From positions 1 through 27,711 of the IMG/VR virus record IMGVR_UViG_3300027747_000168: a DNA stretch of 27,711 nucleotides. One strand, given 5' to 3'. A program made the position numbers and the translations under genes. Origin of the DNA: a virus. The notes beneath the pieces were generated by a model. The model was given only the letters and a program-made list of their open reading frames with translations, was not told the DNA's origin and ran no database searches. Shown here in pieces: positions 13,356-20,780 of this stretch (positions are counted from its first letter, which is position 1; every line of letters begins with the position of its first letter).

Positions 13356-13621
13356 AAGACTTGTCGCAAACTCAATCCTTAGCCGACTTAAAGACGGTGA
13401 ACAATTTAGCCGATCTACCGTTGACCAAGCACTACGAGATACAGGCGACCTTGCGTCAGTTGGAGGCGAAGTATTGGATAACGAAATACCGCAAAATAGC
13501 GATGGAGGAAGGGAAGTCGGAAGCCTACGCTTGGTGGCAGAGAACCTTATTCGACTTGGAGAAAAAGCGTGGGAAGAAAAATACCGCAGACTTACAAAGG
13601 CGCATGAATGAGATACGCTAA
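13352..13621 (+). CDS. Conserved phage protein upstream of VRR-NUC
   Basis: An 89-residue protein, helical and charged, with TKHYEIQATLRQLEAKYW and then AYAWWQRTLFDLEKKRGKKN near the C-terminus. I recognise the WWQRTL..(I/L)EK.RG pattern as a phage protein that commonly precedes a VRR-NUC nuclease; its function is unknown. The ATG overlaps the methyltransferase stop and the gene overlaps the nuclease start by 14 bases, so the three are translationally linked. Confidence 0.75.
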   Translation: MKDLSQTQSLADLKTVNNLADLPLTKHYEIQATLRQLEAKYWITKYRKIAMEEGKSEAYAWWQRTLFDLEKKRGKKNTADLQRRMNEIR

Positions 13622-13874
13622 ACGAGTTGACGCTAACCAAGATGCCATTGTTGCCGCTTTGCGAGCCGCTGGCGCTTACGTTTGGATAATTAGCCTGCCT
13701 GTTGATTTGTTGGTAGGTTACAACAACCACACGTTTCTGGTAGAGATTAAAAGGGACTCAAAAGCCCGTTTTACGCCCCTACAAGCCGAGTTTTTTGAAA
13801 ACTGGTCTGGTAGTACCTTGGCAAGAATTGACAGCCCTGACGCGGCTTTACGCATGATTGGAGTGATTAAATGA
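13608..13874 (+). CDS. VRR-NUC family nuclease
   Basis: An 88-residue minimal VRR-NUC domain of the PD-(D/E)XK superfamily. It has a basic N-terminus with RVDANQDAIVAALRAAGAYV, then the core VDLLVGYNNHTFLVEIKRD with Asp, Glu and Lys in the expected active-site order, and FTPLQAEFFENWSG as the following helix. The start has AAGG seven bases upstream. Stand-alone phage versions can cut branched DNA, so it may resolve replication or recombination junctions before packaging; that role is inferred from the family. Confidence 0.85.
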   Translation: MRYAKRVDANQDAIVAALRAAGAYVWIISLPVDLLVGYNNHTFLVEIKRDSKARFTPLQAEFFENWSGSTLARIDSPDAALRMIGVIK

Positions 13875-14200
13875 AACCAGAAGAATCAACACAAGCCATT
13901 AGGGACAAAGCGCCTGCTTACGGCGCGGCAAAAGCACAGCGTGTCTACCTTGAGGAATTTCGCAAATCAAAAAAAGCCATGCTGATGCGTGACGCACTGT
14001 TAAACGGGATTGACGCAGCCAGCCACCAAGAACGTGAAGCCTATTCCAGCCCTGAATATCAGGCCTTAATCAAAGGCTTGGCAACAGCAGTGGAACAAGA
14101 AGAGACTTTGCGCTGGGAATTGGAAAGCCATCGTTTAGATGTGGAAATTTGGCGCACCAAAGAAGCAACTAACAGAATGCAAGATAGATCACACCAATGA
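13871..14200 (+). CDS. Conserved hypothetical phage protein
   Basis: A 109-residue helical protein. Residues about 52-95 (QEREAYSSPEYQALIKGL, then AVEQEETLRWELESHRLDVE) match a small protein common next to nuclease genes in phages of proteobacteria, unknown function. The ATG overlaps the nuclease stop by 4 bases and has GGAG at seven bases. The end overlaps the zinc-ribbon gene by 4 bases. Confidence 0.72.
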   Translation: MKPEESTQAIRDKAPAYGAAKAQRVYLEEFRKSKKAMLMRDALLNGIDAASHQEREAYSSPEYQALIKGLATAVEQEETLRWELESHRLDVEIWRTKEATNRMQDRSHQ

Positions 14201-14430
14201 AATGTCCAGAATGCAATGAAAAAGCCAAGCCGCTAGAAACCAGAACTAGGCAAAGCGGAGTAATCAGGAGGCGTTATGAATGCCCACAGCACCATAAATT
14301 CACCACATTGGAAGCCATAGTCGATGATTCCGAAACACAATTACATCCGAAGCAAAAAGCTACTAAAACTCGCGGCAGGGCTGGATTGTCAGCACTGTGG
14401 TTTGCCGACAATGGTGCAGGCAGCACATAG
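14197..14430 (+). CDS. Small zinc-ribbon protein
   Basis: A 77-residue protein starting MKCPECNEK, with a second ligand set ECPQHHKF near residue 28, which together make a Cys/His zinc ribbon of the NrdR N-terminal style. The basic ETRTRQSGVIRRRYEC between them is typical of small phage zinc-ribbon proteins. The C-terminal 35 residues overlap the next gene in another frame and are probably disordered. It may bind DNA or RNA, but its target is unknown. Confidence 0.7.
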   Translation: MKCPECNEKAKPLETRTRQSGVIRRRYECPQHHKFTTLEAIVDDSETQLHPKQKATKTRGRAGLSALWFADNGAGST

Positions 14431-14650
14431 CAATTGGGGCGGTGGTAAGGGGCGCGGCATCAAGTGTGACGACAACCTGATAGCCGCTTTATGCCAAAGC
14501 TGCCACTATGAAATAGATCAGGGTAAAAATTTAACTAAAGCTGAACGCCAATCAATATGGCAAGCCGCCCATGAAAAAACAGTCAGTCTGTTGTTAGATC
14601 GTGGGGAATGGCCTGCTGATGTGCCAGTGCCTAATATTTCCTCATGTTAG
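14324..14650 (+). CDS. DUF1364/YbcO-like HNH nuclease
   Basis: A 108-residue protein with metal-binding residues CQHCG near residue 22, AAHSN near 33 and LCQSCHYEIDQG near 56, in the spacing of the YbcO/DUF1364 and Ref-type HNH nucleases. The GKGRGIKCDDNLIAALC segment carries the loop and helix of the finger. The start overlaps the zinc-ribbon gene by 107 bases; it is supported because the RSKKLLKLAAG lead-in to the finger matches relatives. It is the last rightward gene and its end overlaps a convergent gene by 20 bases. It is probably an ssDNA or branched-DNA nuclease used in recombination. Confidence 0.78.
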   Translation: MIPKHNYIRSKKLLKLAAGLDCQHCGLPTMVQAAHSNWGGGKGRGIKCDDNLIAALCQSCHYEIDQGKNLTKAERQSIWQAAHEKTVSLLLDRGEWPADVPVPNISSC

Positions 14651-14849
14651 GCAAAGGCGCTGATTTTTGACTGGCTTCATGTGATTGCGGGGGATGGGCA
14701 TGAGCCATGTCAGTCTTTTCGTGCTTTTTTAATTCTTTTTCTAAAGCCGCTACTTTGCGAGCTTCTTTCTTATACTCACGTTCAATAGTGTATTCTTTAG
14801 CTTCGTGTTGCTTAGATTCACCGCGAGTAAATTTAAAATTTGTTGTCAT
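14631..14849 (-). CDS. Small convergent charged protein
   Basis: A 72-residue protein, strongly charged and helical (EYTIEREYKKEARKVAALEK), with a His/Pro-rich tail. The start at 14849 is chosen over an upstream codon at 14933 because AGGAG lies five bases before it. It faces the rightward operon and overlaps its last gene by 20 bases at the 3' ends, so the two transcripts are antisense to each other here. No family is recognised. Confidence 0.6.
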   Translation of the reverse strand: MTTNFKFTRGESKQHEAKEYTIEREYKKEARKVAALEKELKKHEKTDMAHAHPPQSHEASQKSAPLPNMRKY

Positions 14850-14862
14850 GACTTCTCCTGAT

Positions 14863-14891
14863 TTGTCATAATACAAGCATACCATTTTAAA
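14863..14891 (+). promoter_or_regulatory. Promoter candidate for the acidic protein gene
   Basis: TTGTCA (14863-14868) and TTTAAA (14886-14891) are separated by 17 bases and point rightward to the gene at 14926. The -10 is only four of six to consensus. Transcription would start about 28 bases before the ATG, leaving room for its strong AAGGAG site. Confidence 0.5.
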
Positions 14892-14925
14892 CGGCGATTG
14901 TGCCAAATTTTTTAAGGAGTGCATC

Positions 14926-15210
14926 ATGTACAAGATTGAAATTGCGATTTCCGGTCAAACTGCTTGGCTTGAAGAAGAGACAGTGACCATTGAAACAAAT
15001 GACTTTGAGAAAATTCAAATCATTTCAGAATTCATTGAGTTTCAAGAAGAAAACGGCTGGGATGCTGACTATGCTTTGGTTGAGTATGAAGATGCTCAAT
15101 GCGATGAAGAAGAAGTTGCCGAAGAAGATGTTGCTGAAGATGAAGAAGAGTTGGAAGTTGGCGACATTGTTGAAGACGAAGATGGTCTTGTTTGGGAACT
15201 GGTGGGCTGA
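14926..15210 (+). CDS. Highly acidic small protein (possible DNA mimic)
   Basis: A 94-residue protein with about 35 acidic residues against two Lys and no Arg. The N-terminal half reads as a folded alpha/beta unit (MYKIEIAISGQTAWL, then FEKIQIISEFIEFQ), and the C-terminal half is an acidic run ending VGDIVEDEDGLVWELVG. AAGGAG six bases before the ATG and a strong terminator 30 bases after the stop make it a free-standing unit between the early and late blocks. Charge and size resemble DNA-mimic anti-restriction or nucleoid-inhibitor proteins, but no such family is recognised, so that is inference. Confidence 0.72.
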   Translation: MYKIEIAISGQTAWLEEETVTIETNDFEKIQIISEFIEFQEENGWDADYALVEYEDAQCDEEEVAEEDVAEDEEELEVGDIVEDEDGLVWELVG

Positions 15211-15238
15211 TATACTGTCCACGCAGTTGCTAATTGCA

Positions 15239-15262
15239 GGGGGCATTACGCCCCCTTTTTTT
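15239..15262 (+). terminator. Strong rho-independent terminator
   Basis: GGGGGC (15239-15244) pairs with GCCCCC (15250-15255) around a 5-base loop and is followed by seven T. It ends the acidic-protein transcript. Its T run overlaps the stop codon of the oppositely oriented metallophosphoesterase gene; the minus-strand side has no T run, so it acts mainly rightward. Confidence 0.9.
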
Positions 15263-16217
15263 ATACCTTGTGAATTTTTCCCCGAAATTCAACTTCAGTT
15301 TCTGACCAAGTATGTACCAGTTCAGGCCATAATAAATTCCCGTCATGGAATGTCAGAATAGCAAATCCTGATCGCCAATTGGTCGGTGACAACTCTAAGT
15401 AATTTTCAAACTGTGGGCCGCTAGGGTCTGCCAGTGTGCCTGTATCAACACCGTACCTTGTGCCGTTATAGTCGTCAAATGGGGTCACTTTAAGGCTGTG
15501 TAGATGGCCTGTAACGATGTTTACGCCTGAGTTTAGGGTGTTGTTGTGTGTGGCGTGTATGCCGCCTTTCCAGCGGTGTTTAACGATTGTTCCCTCAGCG
15601 GGCCAGCAGGCCCAACATGGATGCCAAGCAGGAAAATGGTCTTTTAGGCTGAACCCTTTGACGAATTCGTACTGCGGTGCATTGGCAGCCAAACGGTTTT
15701 CAAACCGTGCGTCATGGTTGCCTAATGTCCAAATCAATTGTGTGTTGCTGCGTGTCTTTTTTGCAACATCCTCAATTTCGCCCATCGCAATTTCACAGGC
15801 TTTGAGTTCTTGAATTACGGATGGTGTGGAATCCCAGCCGATTCTTGGATAGCGAGAAATACTAGCGCCATCAAAAATATCCCCATTGGCAATAACTGCA
15901 TTGGGCTTAAACTCTTTAATAGCCCACAGAAGTCCTTTAAATGCCGTAGTATGTATACCAGGCCAAAAATGAGCATCACTAAAAACAATAACAGTCCCAT
16001 TTAACATCCCCAAGTCTTTGCGAGCCGTACTAGGTTTGGTTGATATACCCACTTTCGGGTTAGCCGCCACTAATGATTCGCCATATTTAACTTCTAAGCC
16101 GCGCCTGCGCCTGAGAATGCCACGGTGATCTAAGCCCGTGGTCTCAGCAAATTTTTTTGCATTACCACCATGAGATTTCCACAACTCAATAAACTCTTGG
16201 TCAGTAATTTTTTGCAT
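15261..16217 (-). CDS. Calcineurin-like metallophosphoesterase
   Basis: A 318-residue enzyme. Residues 1-45 look like a helix-turn-helix (KKFAETTGLDHRGILRRRRG). The phosphoesterase motifs follow in order: D81-x-H83 in SDAHF, GDIFD at 112-116, GNHD at 166-169, a His near 221 (GIHATH), and GHLH at 237-240. All metal-binding motifs are intact. Phage enzymes of this type may act on nucleotides or nucleic acids; the substrate cannot be read from sequence. The pairing of a DNA-binding-like N-terminus with a phosphoesterase is notable. It is the last gene of the long leftward late operon, after the endolysin. Confidence 0.88.
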   Translation of the reverse strand: MQKITDQEFIELWKSHGGNAKKFAETTGLDHRGILRRRRGLEVKYGESLVAANPKVGISTKPSTARKDLGMLNGTVIVFSDAHFWPGIHTTAFKGLLWAIKEFKPNAVIANGDIFDGASISRYPRIGWDSTPSVIQELKACEIAMGEIEDVAKKTRSNTQLIWTLGNHDARFENRLAANAPQYEFVKGFSLKDHFPAWHPCWACWPAEGTIVKHRWKGGIHATHNNTLNSGVNIVTGHLHSLKVTPFDDYNGTRYGVDTGTLADPSGPQFENYLELSPTNWRSGFAILTFHDGNLLWPELVHTWSETEVEFRGKIHKV

Positions 16218-16270
16218 ATATCAACCTTGTTAAGTTTTGCGTATTACCGCATTGATTTGTGACAAGATAA

Positions 16271-16699
16271 TTATGCGTAGGTTCTTGTGCCTGATTTGTC
16301 GATAATTAACGACATAAGACGTGGCTCATGTTCTTCTTCGTTAGGAATTGAAACATGAGTCCATGCGTCAAATTCTCTTATAAGCTGGTCATATTGCAAA
16401 TCAGATGCTTTGATGGCTTGCACAACTTCATCAGGTGTCATGCCTGGCACTCGTATATCTGCGGCACAACCGTGACGGTGCTGGCTAGTATCTTTTGATC
16501 CCACGGCTTGATTGACCTCTTCCGACCGATAAGCCGAATTCACAATGATTGCTTTACCACCTAGAAGTTTCTTTACTTCTTCCAAAAATAAAGCCAGACG
16601 TTGCAAATTGGCTAATTCTTGTTCATTTGGCGTGTTGTCAAACTGACGGTGTTCAGTAAACGTCAATTCTTCAAGGGTAAAGTGCAAAGTTAAATTCAT
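16271..16699 (-). CDS. Peptidase M15 endolysin
   Basis: A 142-residue enzyme with the complete Zn motif S72-x-H74-x-x-G77-x-A79-x-D81 and a third ligand at H115 in AWTHVS. This is the M15 D,D-carboxypeptidase/L-alanyl-D-glutamate peptidase family, which cuts peptide bonds in peptidoglycan. It lacks a signal peptide, so it needs the upstream holin for release. The start at 16699 is chosen over an in-frame codon at 16786 because the domain begins here and the ATG overlaps the holin stop (ATGA). Confidence 0.87.
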   Translation of the reverse strand: MNLTLHFTLEELTFTEHRQFDNTPNEQELANLQRLALFLEEVKKLLGGKAIIVNSAYRSEEVNQAVGSKDTSQHRHGCAADIRVPGMTPDEVVQAIKASDLQYDQLIREFDAWTHVSIPNEEEHEPRLMSLIIDKSGTRTYA

Positions 16700-17193
16700 G
16701 GTGTAGGACTTGATTGGTGGAGAAGTTCGTCTTTCTTTTGGCTTCCAGCAGATGATCCAAAATAAAATGCAATGATGCCGGTCCAAGCCGTGCCAAGCGA
16801 ACCCAACATCAACATCAAGGCATCGCTGGTTTTGAAGTGTTCAGTCATCAACCCGACCAAAATGCCAAAAAATCCAATAGTCACAGAAATAGCCATCAGG
16901 CCAGGTATCCATGATTGAGTAGTGGACTGCATTTGTCTGGCTGACTTACGGTCATCTACGGCGATCTTTTCAAAGTCCAGACCCATTTCCTGCGCCCGTG
17001 CAGCCATTGCCAATTCAGCGGTCTTAATTTGTGCGATCTGGTCGGCGGTCAGCTTACCCTCAGAAATGGTTTTGGTAACGTCTTTGGGGTCAACACCGAT
17101 AGCTTTGGACACCGCATCCACAGCAAGTCCGGCAAGTGGACCGCCAAGTGCGGTAGCGATAGTAGGTGCAATTTGTTTAAGCCAATCCATCAT
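16696..17193 (-). CDS. Holin, GTA-holin 3TM-like
   Basis: A 165-residue membrane protein of the GTA_holin_3TM type. The N-terminus (LGGPLAGLAVDAVSKAIGV) may form a weak first hydrophobic segment, a polar helical stretch follows, and then two clear membrane segments at about residues 95-116 (WIPGLMAISVTIGFFGILVG) and 125-146. The short basic tail is typical. It would permeabilise the inner membrane and release the endolysin encoded directly downstream. Two adjacent ATG codons at 17193 and 17190 could act as a dual start, which some holins use for timing. Confidence 0.82.
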   Translation of the reverse strand: MMDWLKQIAPTIATALGGPLAGLAVDAVSKAIGVDPKDVTKTISEGKLTADQIAQIKTAELAMAARAQEMGLDFEKIAVDDRKSARQMQSTTQSWIPGLMAISVTIGFFGILVGLMTEHFKTSDALMLMLGSLGTAWTGIIAFYFGSSAGSQKKDELLHQSSPTP

Positions 17194-17348
17194 TTTTCCT
17201 TTGCTTGATCAATCAATTTTTGAATCTGTTTTTGCTGGTGCTGTGTCTCATGTTTTGCTTCAAGAATGTCTAAATAAATCATTCCCATGATCGGCAAAAT
17301 GACCACAAAGACAAAACACATCACAACCAATCCAACTAAAAACCCCAT
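17190..17348 (-). CDS. Small membrane protein of the lysis cluster
   Basis: A 52-residue protein with one long hydrophobic helix (MGFLVGLVVMCFVFVVILPI) followed by a charged coiled-coil tail (AKHETQHQQKQIQKLIDQAK). The start at 17348 is chosen because AGGAG lies six bases upstream; an in-frame ATG at 17471 lacks this and would bury the gene in its neighbour. Topology resembles an inner-membrane spanin subunit or an accessory holin, but the outer-membrane partner is not seen. It overlaps the holin gene by 4 bases. Confidence 0.65.
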   Translation of the reverse strand: MGFLVGLVVMCFVFVVILPIMGMIYLDILEAKHETQHQQKQIQKLIDQAKEK

Positions 17349-17857
17349 CGTGTTCTCCTGTCCATCACTAGAAGATACGCCATTAGGTACAGGTACAGAA
17401 TAACCACCGTAATCACCACCAGATACAGGGCTTTGTCTTGCAGTGCGCTTATCATTTGCTTTCGTTGCCATGATTTGATTCTTTCCCTTTGCGCCTGTTC
17501 TGCTTCTGCCTGTTCCTGTTCTGCCTGTATTACCTTTCGCATTTCAATGAAATCTGTATATATCGCACCCAATTCAGGGGGGCTTTGATATATTAGCGTT
17601 TCTCTCAATTCCACCTCCATCTGCGCCATTCTTCTTTGCGCCAACACCCGATCTAGGGCTTGCTGGTTCAATGACGCGGTTTTAGGTTTCTTTTCTTCTT
17701 CTTTGACAACCTTGGTTAAGGTTTCTTGTGCATTAAAGAATTTACCCAAGTGACCGCTGATGTCTTGAATGACATCCACCACTTCAACACCTGTTGCTCT
17801 ATACTCTTTGTATAGAGCACAACCTTGTTTGATATAGCCAACAGCCGTACTAGCCAT
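17336..17857 (-). CDS. Tail-anchored membrane protein with coiled coil
   Basis: A 173-residue protein. Residues about 60-140 are helical and rich in Glu, Gln and Arg (coiled coil), and residues 144-164 form one strong membrane segment (ALYLVVITVVILYLYLMAYL) near the C-terminus, with a short basic tail. It lies among lysis genes and is likely a membrane-anchored accessory lysis or virion-assembly protein. The ribosome site is poor, so its level may be low. No family is recognised with confidence. Confidence 0.65.
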   Translation of the reverse strand: MASTAVGYIKQGCALYKEYRATGVEVVDVIQDISGHLGKFFNAQETLTKVVKEEEKKPKTASLNQQALDRVLAQRRMAQMEVELRETLIYQSPPELGAIYTDFIEMRKVIQAEQEQAEAEQAQRERIKSWQRKQMISALQDKALYLVVITVVILYLYLMAYLLVMDRRTRWGF

Positions 17858-17884
17858 CGCAAGAAGCGTAAGCGGGTCAATTCT

Positions 17885-18088
17885 TTACCCCTTGTGCAGC
17901 CAGTTACTAAAATAACCAGCAACGCTTGAAACCATTGACACAACAGCCATACCCATCCAAAACCCGCCTTTAGATTGATTGGCCAACTCTAATAGCTTGT
18001 CCATGCTAGTTTCTAGCTTGTCAATCTTTGCTTCCAAAGATTCCACCTTTTGCCAGAGAACGCCGTATTTAACTGGGTCAATATCCAT
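17885..18088 (-). CDS. XhlA-like small membrane protein
   Basis: A 67-residue protein with an N-terminal coiled coil (WQKVESLEAKIDKLETSMDK) and a C-terminal membrane helix (FWMGMAVVSMVSSVAGYFSN). This layout matches the XhlA/haemolysin-accessory type of small phage membrane protein that works beside holins. It starts two bases after the tail-fibre stop. Confidence 0.7.
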   Translation of the reverse strand: MDIDPVKYGVLWQKVESLEAKIDKLETSMDKLLELANQSKGGFWMGMAVVSMVSSVAGYFSNWLHKG

Positions 18089-18090
18089 GA

Positions 18091-18633
18091 TCAGGTTTTC
18101 ATTATGTAAGCCAAAGAATAGTACAAAGGCAAGTTTGTACCCGCGCCACTGGTCACAGATGAAGTAAATCCTCCGGTACTACCAACTGAATACGATGTGC
18201 CTGACCCAACCAAGAAACGATCACGCAAATCAGGTGTACCGTTACTGCCGTTACAAAGCACATACCCAGACGGAATTGAGCCGATTGAGCCTGACCACGC
18301 AATGATTCCGCCAGACGGTACAGCCGTTGCAGATGCAATGCTAGACGGTATTCCATATAGGTTATCGTAAGTTTGAAGCACAGAATTGCTTGAGTCTGCC
18401 AAAACAAATTTGTAGGAATAGCCTGAGTTCAACCAGATTTCATTTGGCGGTCGGCCATCAGTGCCAAGCTGAATCGGATTAGGGTTTAATGTTGAACCAG
18501 CAGAATCAGCATAAGTCGCCAGCGGTGTGGTTGAGCCTGCTTGGTAGGTGTAGATGTACCCGCCATTTAATGGCAGTCCAGTGGTTGTAAAGAACTGGAA
18601 TCCGTTACCAATGGGTGCAAGTAGATATGCCAT
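18091..18633 (-). CDS. Short tail fibre with collar domain
   Basis: A 180-residue protein. Residues 1-75 (GNGFQFFTTTGLPLNGGYIY, then PIQLGTDGRP) resemble the N-terminal virion-anchoring domain of podophage fibres. The end (GSIPSGYVLCNGSNGTPDLR, DRFLVGSG) is a phage tail-collar domain. A Gly/Ser-rich tail completes it. At 180 residues it is much shorter than most receptor-binding fibres and no tailspike is seen, so receptor binding may rest on this protein. Confidence 0.82.
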   Translation of the reverse strand: MAYLLAPIGNGFQFFTTTGLPLNGGYIYTYQAGSTTPLATYADSAGSTLNPNPIQLGTDGRPPNEIWLNSGYSYKFVLADSSNSVLQTYDNLYGIPSSIASATAVPSGGIIAWSGSIGSIPSGYVLCNGSNGTPDLRDRFLVGSGTSYSVGSTGGFTSSVTSGAGTNLPLYYSLAYIMKT

Positions 18634-20780
18634 TATTTTTCCTTAGTTAAGCCACCAAATGGGTCTGTTGCTTGTTTGGCAAAACCCTCTTTGTTCATTT
18701 TTTGCAAGAATTGTCTACTAAGACTTGTAATTGGCAAAGATGCACCGCCAGTCAATCCAGCTAATTTAGCTTCTGCCGCAGTCATTACACCTTGTTTAGC
18801 CATGTCGCTTAACATACTGCTGTAAGTGTTTGAATAATTAAACACGCCAGTTTTAGGCATACCAATTTTGCTAGTCAATGCGCCAATTTCTGTTACATCT
18901 TGTAAGGCTTGTGGCGGCAATGCTTCACGCAAAGCAGACTTATTGTTTTTATAGAAAGTAGCAAATCTGTCAGGCGACACATTGCGAGCTTCTGCCCCAA
19001 GAGCAGCAGATTTAGCCCTTTCCAATTCAGCGTAAGTCATAGCTTGATGTGCAATGTCATTAGGCGCTATCTCTGCTTTCATGCGTCTAATAGATTCTGG
19101 CGTTGCATTTGAAACAAATTTTTGGTGAAATTTAGCCGCATTAAGACTTTCACCTTGTGAAGAAGCATCATTTAAACTATCAAATTCTTTTGCTGCGGCT
19201 TTATATGCAGGATTGCTTTTTAATATTTCAGAACGATTTCTAACCAAACTTCTTGCTTGATCTGCTAATTGTTTTAGTTGTGCCGCTTGTGGATCAAACC
19301 CTGCATTTTTTTCACCAAATACTGGCAATTGTTCAAGTTGATCTCTGACAATATATGCCGCGCCTTTAGCGTTACCATCAGCATTTGAACGCATTACATT
19401 TGCCAAATTTGTACGCAATGCTTCATATGCTTCAAATGTAGGATTCTTGTAGAAATCACTTAAATCTGATGCAATGGATGTTGGTAAATGATTAGTCTTT
19501 AAATTTTTAGACAATTCAGATTTAATACCACTATCCAAAGTTTGTATATCGATTGGAAATTGACCGCCATTAGCATCTGTTAATGCTTTGTATGCTTCAC
19601 TGATTGCTGATTTTCTTATTTGATCTTTTGATGCAAGTGCATTAATTTCATGCTGACCAAGTTCTGATGCGTCTGCTGTATGTGAAATATCAGGTGCATG
19701 ACGTTCTTTTGCTTGGTCAAATGCGTTTGCAATTTGCGCTGGCTGATTTTCAAAATGCTTATTTAGTGTTTCAGTCTGCCCACGGTTATTCCATTCTTGA
19801 GCATATAAGCTAGTGTCACCTGTTCTTTGTCCAGTGCTTAAATTGATGCCGTGTTTTTCTTCAAGGGATTTAGTTTCTAAAGCAGGCAAATTAACATTTT
19901 CAAGCGTTTGTGCTTTGATATGAGCTTGCAGTTCTGGTGATGCGTTAGACAATGCGGCTTCTACATTGCCACGCAAAATAGCCGCTGGCGTGGCTTGTGC
20001 AGCACCTACACTTTGGGGTTGCACTCCATCCATTGTTGGTTCAATTCGTTCTCTTGGTGCTTCGGTAGGACGTAATTCTTCGCCCCATGCCCTCATCTTT
20101 GGAATAGATTTAACACCAATTTGACCAAGTTTTATACCGCCGCCAAGCAACAATGGCGCAGAATTGACAAGGTGTTCAGCATCTAATTGCGACATACCAT
20201 TAGATACCAAATGCTCAATAACAGGTTTAGCACCGTATTCAGAAACCAATCCCATAATTTTAGATATTGGCGATGCTTCATAAGCCGCTGAACCTTGGCC
20301 AATTACGTTTTCTTTAGGGCTAAATAATTCATTGATTTTGCCTGGCTGCAAATACGACAATGGCGTTGAAACCATTTGTGAAAATTGCTGTGCGCGTTCA
20401 TCAGGCACGCCAAATGCTCGAGTTAATCCATAGGTGGCTTCACCACCAATCATTGACGGTAAACTTGCAGGAACGTCAGCAGCAGACAATCCAAACGCCT
20501 GCATACCTTGTCTGGCTTCAAGCATCTTTTTCAATACTTGGCCAACAAAAGGATTGCCCTGTTGCGATACAACCGGCTTTGCTTCTTTGCCACCTGTCAA
20601 TGCATTAATTGATTCAAAAGGGTCAAAGTCACTTAATGCAGGGTCAACTGAATAAGGTGTAAATTGTTCTTCATCTGGTTGCAAATCAGGTCGAATGCCT
20701 GCCATTTTGCTTTTCTTGCCGCTTGACCCAAACAAATCTGCCGGTACAGGCGGTTCATATGGTGACAGTGCGTCTTCCAT
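18633..20780 (-). CDS. Large ejection-type virion protein (P22 gp16 position)
   Basis: A 715-residue protein with an acidic, Pro-rich N-terminus (about 1-60) and long helical stretches after it. No lysozyme or other enzyme motif is visible. It is third in a run of three genes (gp7-like, gp20-position, this one) that mirrors the P22 ejection-protein order 7-20-16, and its length is near gp16 (609 residues). It would be carried in the head and delivered into the cell envelope with the DNA. The start overlaps the previous stop by one base. The region is noticeably more AT-rich than the head genes. Confidence 0.68.
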   Translation of the reverse strand: MEDALSPYEPPVPADLFGSSGKKSKMAGIRPDLQPDEEQFTPYSVDPALSDFDPFESINALTGGKEAKPVVSQQGNPFVGQVLKKMLEARQGMQAFGLSAADVPASLPSMIGGEATYGLTRAFGVPDERAQQFSQMVSTPLSYLQPGKINELFSPKENVIGQGSAAYEASPISKIMGLVSEYGAKPVIEHLVSNGMSQLDAEHLVNSAPLLLGGGIKLGQIGVKSIPKMRAWGEELRPTEAPRERIEPTMDGVQPQSVGAAQATPAAILRGNVEAALSNASPELQAHIKAQTLENVNLPALETKSLEEKHGINLSTGQRTGDTSLYAQEWNNRGQTETLNKHFENQPAQIANAFDQAKERHAPDISHTADASELGQHEINALASKDQIRKSAISEAYKALTDANGGQFPIDIQTLDSGIKSELSKNLKTNHLPTSIASDLSDFYKNPTFEAYEALRTNLANVMRSNADGNAKGAAYIVRDQLEQLPVFGEKNAGFDPQAAQLKQLADQARSLVRNRSEILKSNPAYKAAAKEFDSLNDASSQGESLNAAKFHQKFVSNATPESIRRMKAEIAPNDIAHQAMTYAELERAKSAALGAEARNVSPDRFATFYKNNKSALREALPPQALQDVTEIGALTSKIGMPKTGVFNYSNTYSSMLSDMAKQGVMTAAEAKLAGLTGGASLPITSLSRQFLQKMNKEGFAKQATDPFGGLTKEK

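Noticed and set aside
13345-13611. 88-codon open frame starting at GTG, overlapping the 13352-13621 gene
   Set aside because: It has no proper ribosome site. The alternative frame encodes a recognisable phage protein with ATGA coupling, so this is taken as a shadow.
17349-17471. Longer start for the 17190-17348 membrane protein
   Set aside because: It would overlap its neighbour by 136 bases and lacks a well-placed ribosome site, while the internal ATG has AGGAG six bases upstream.
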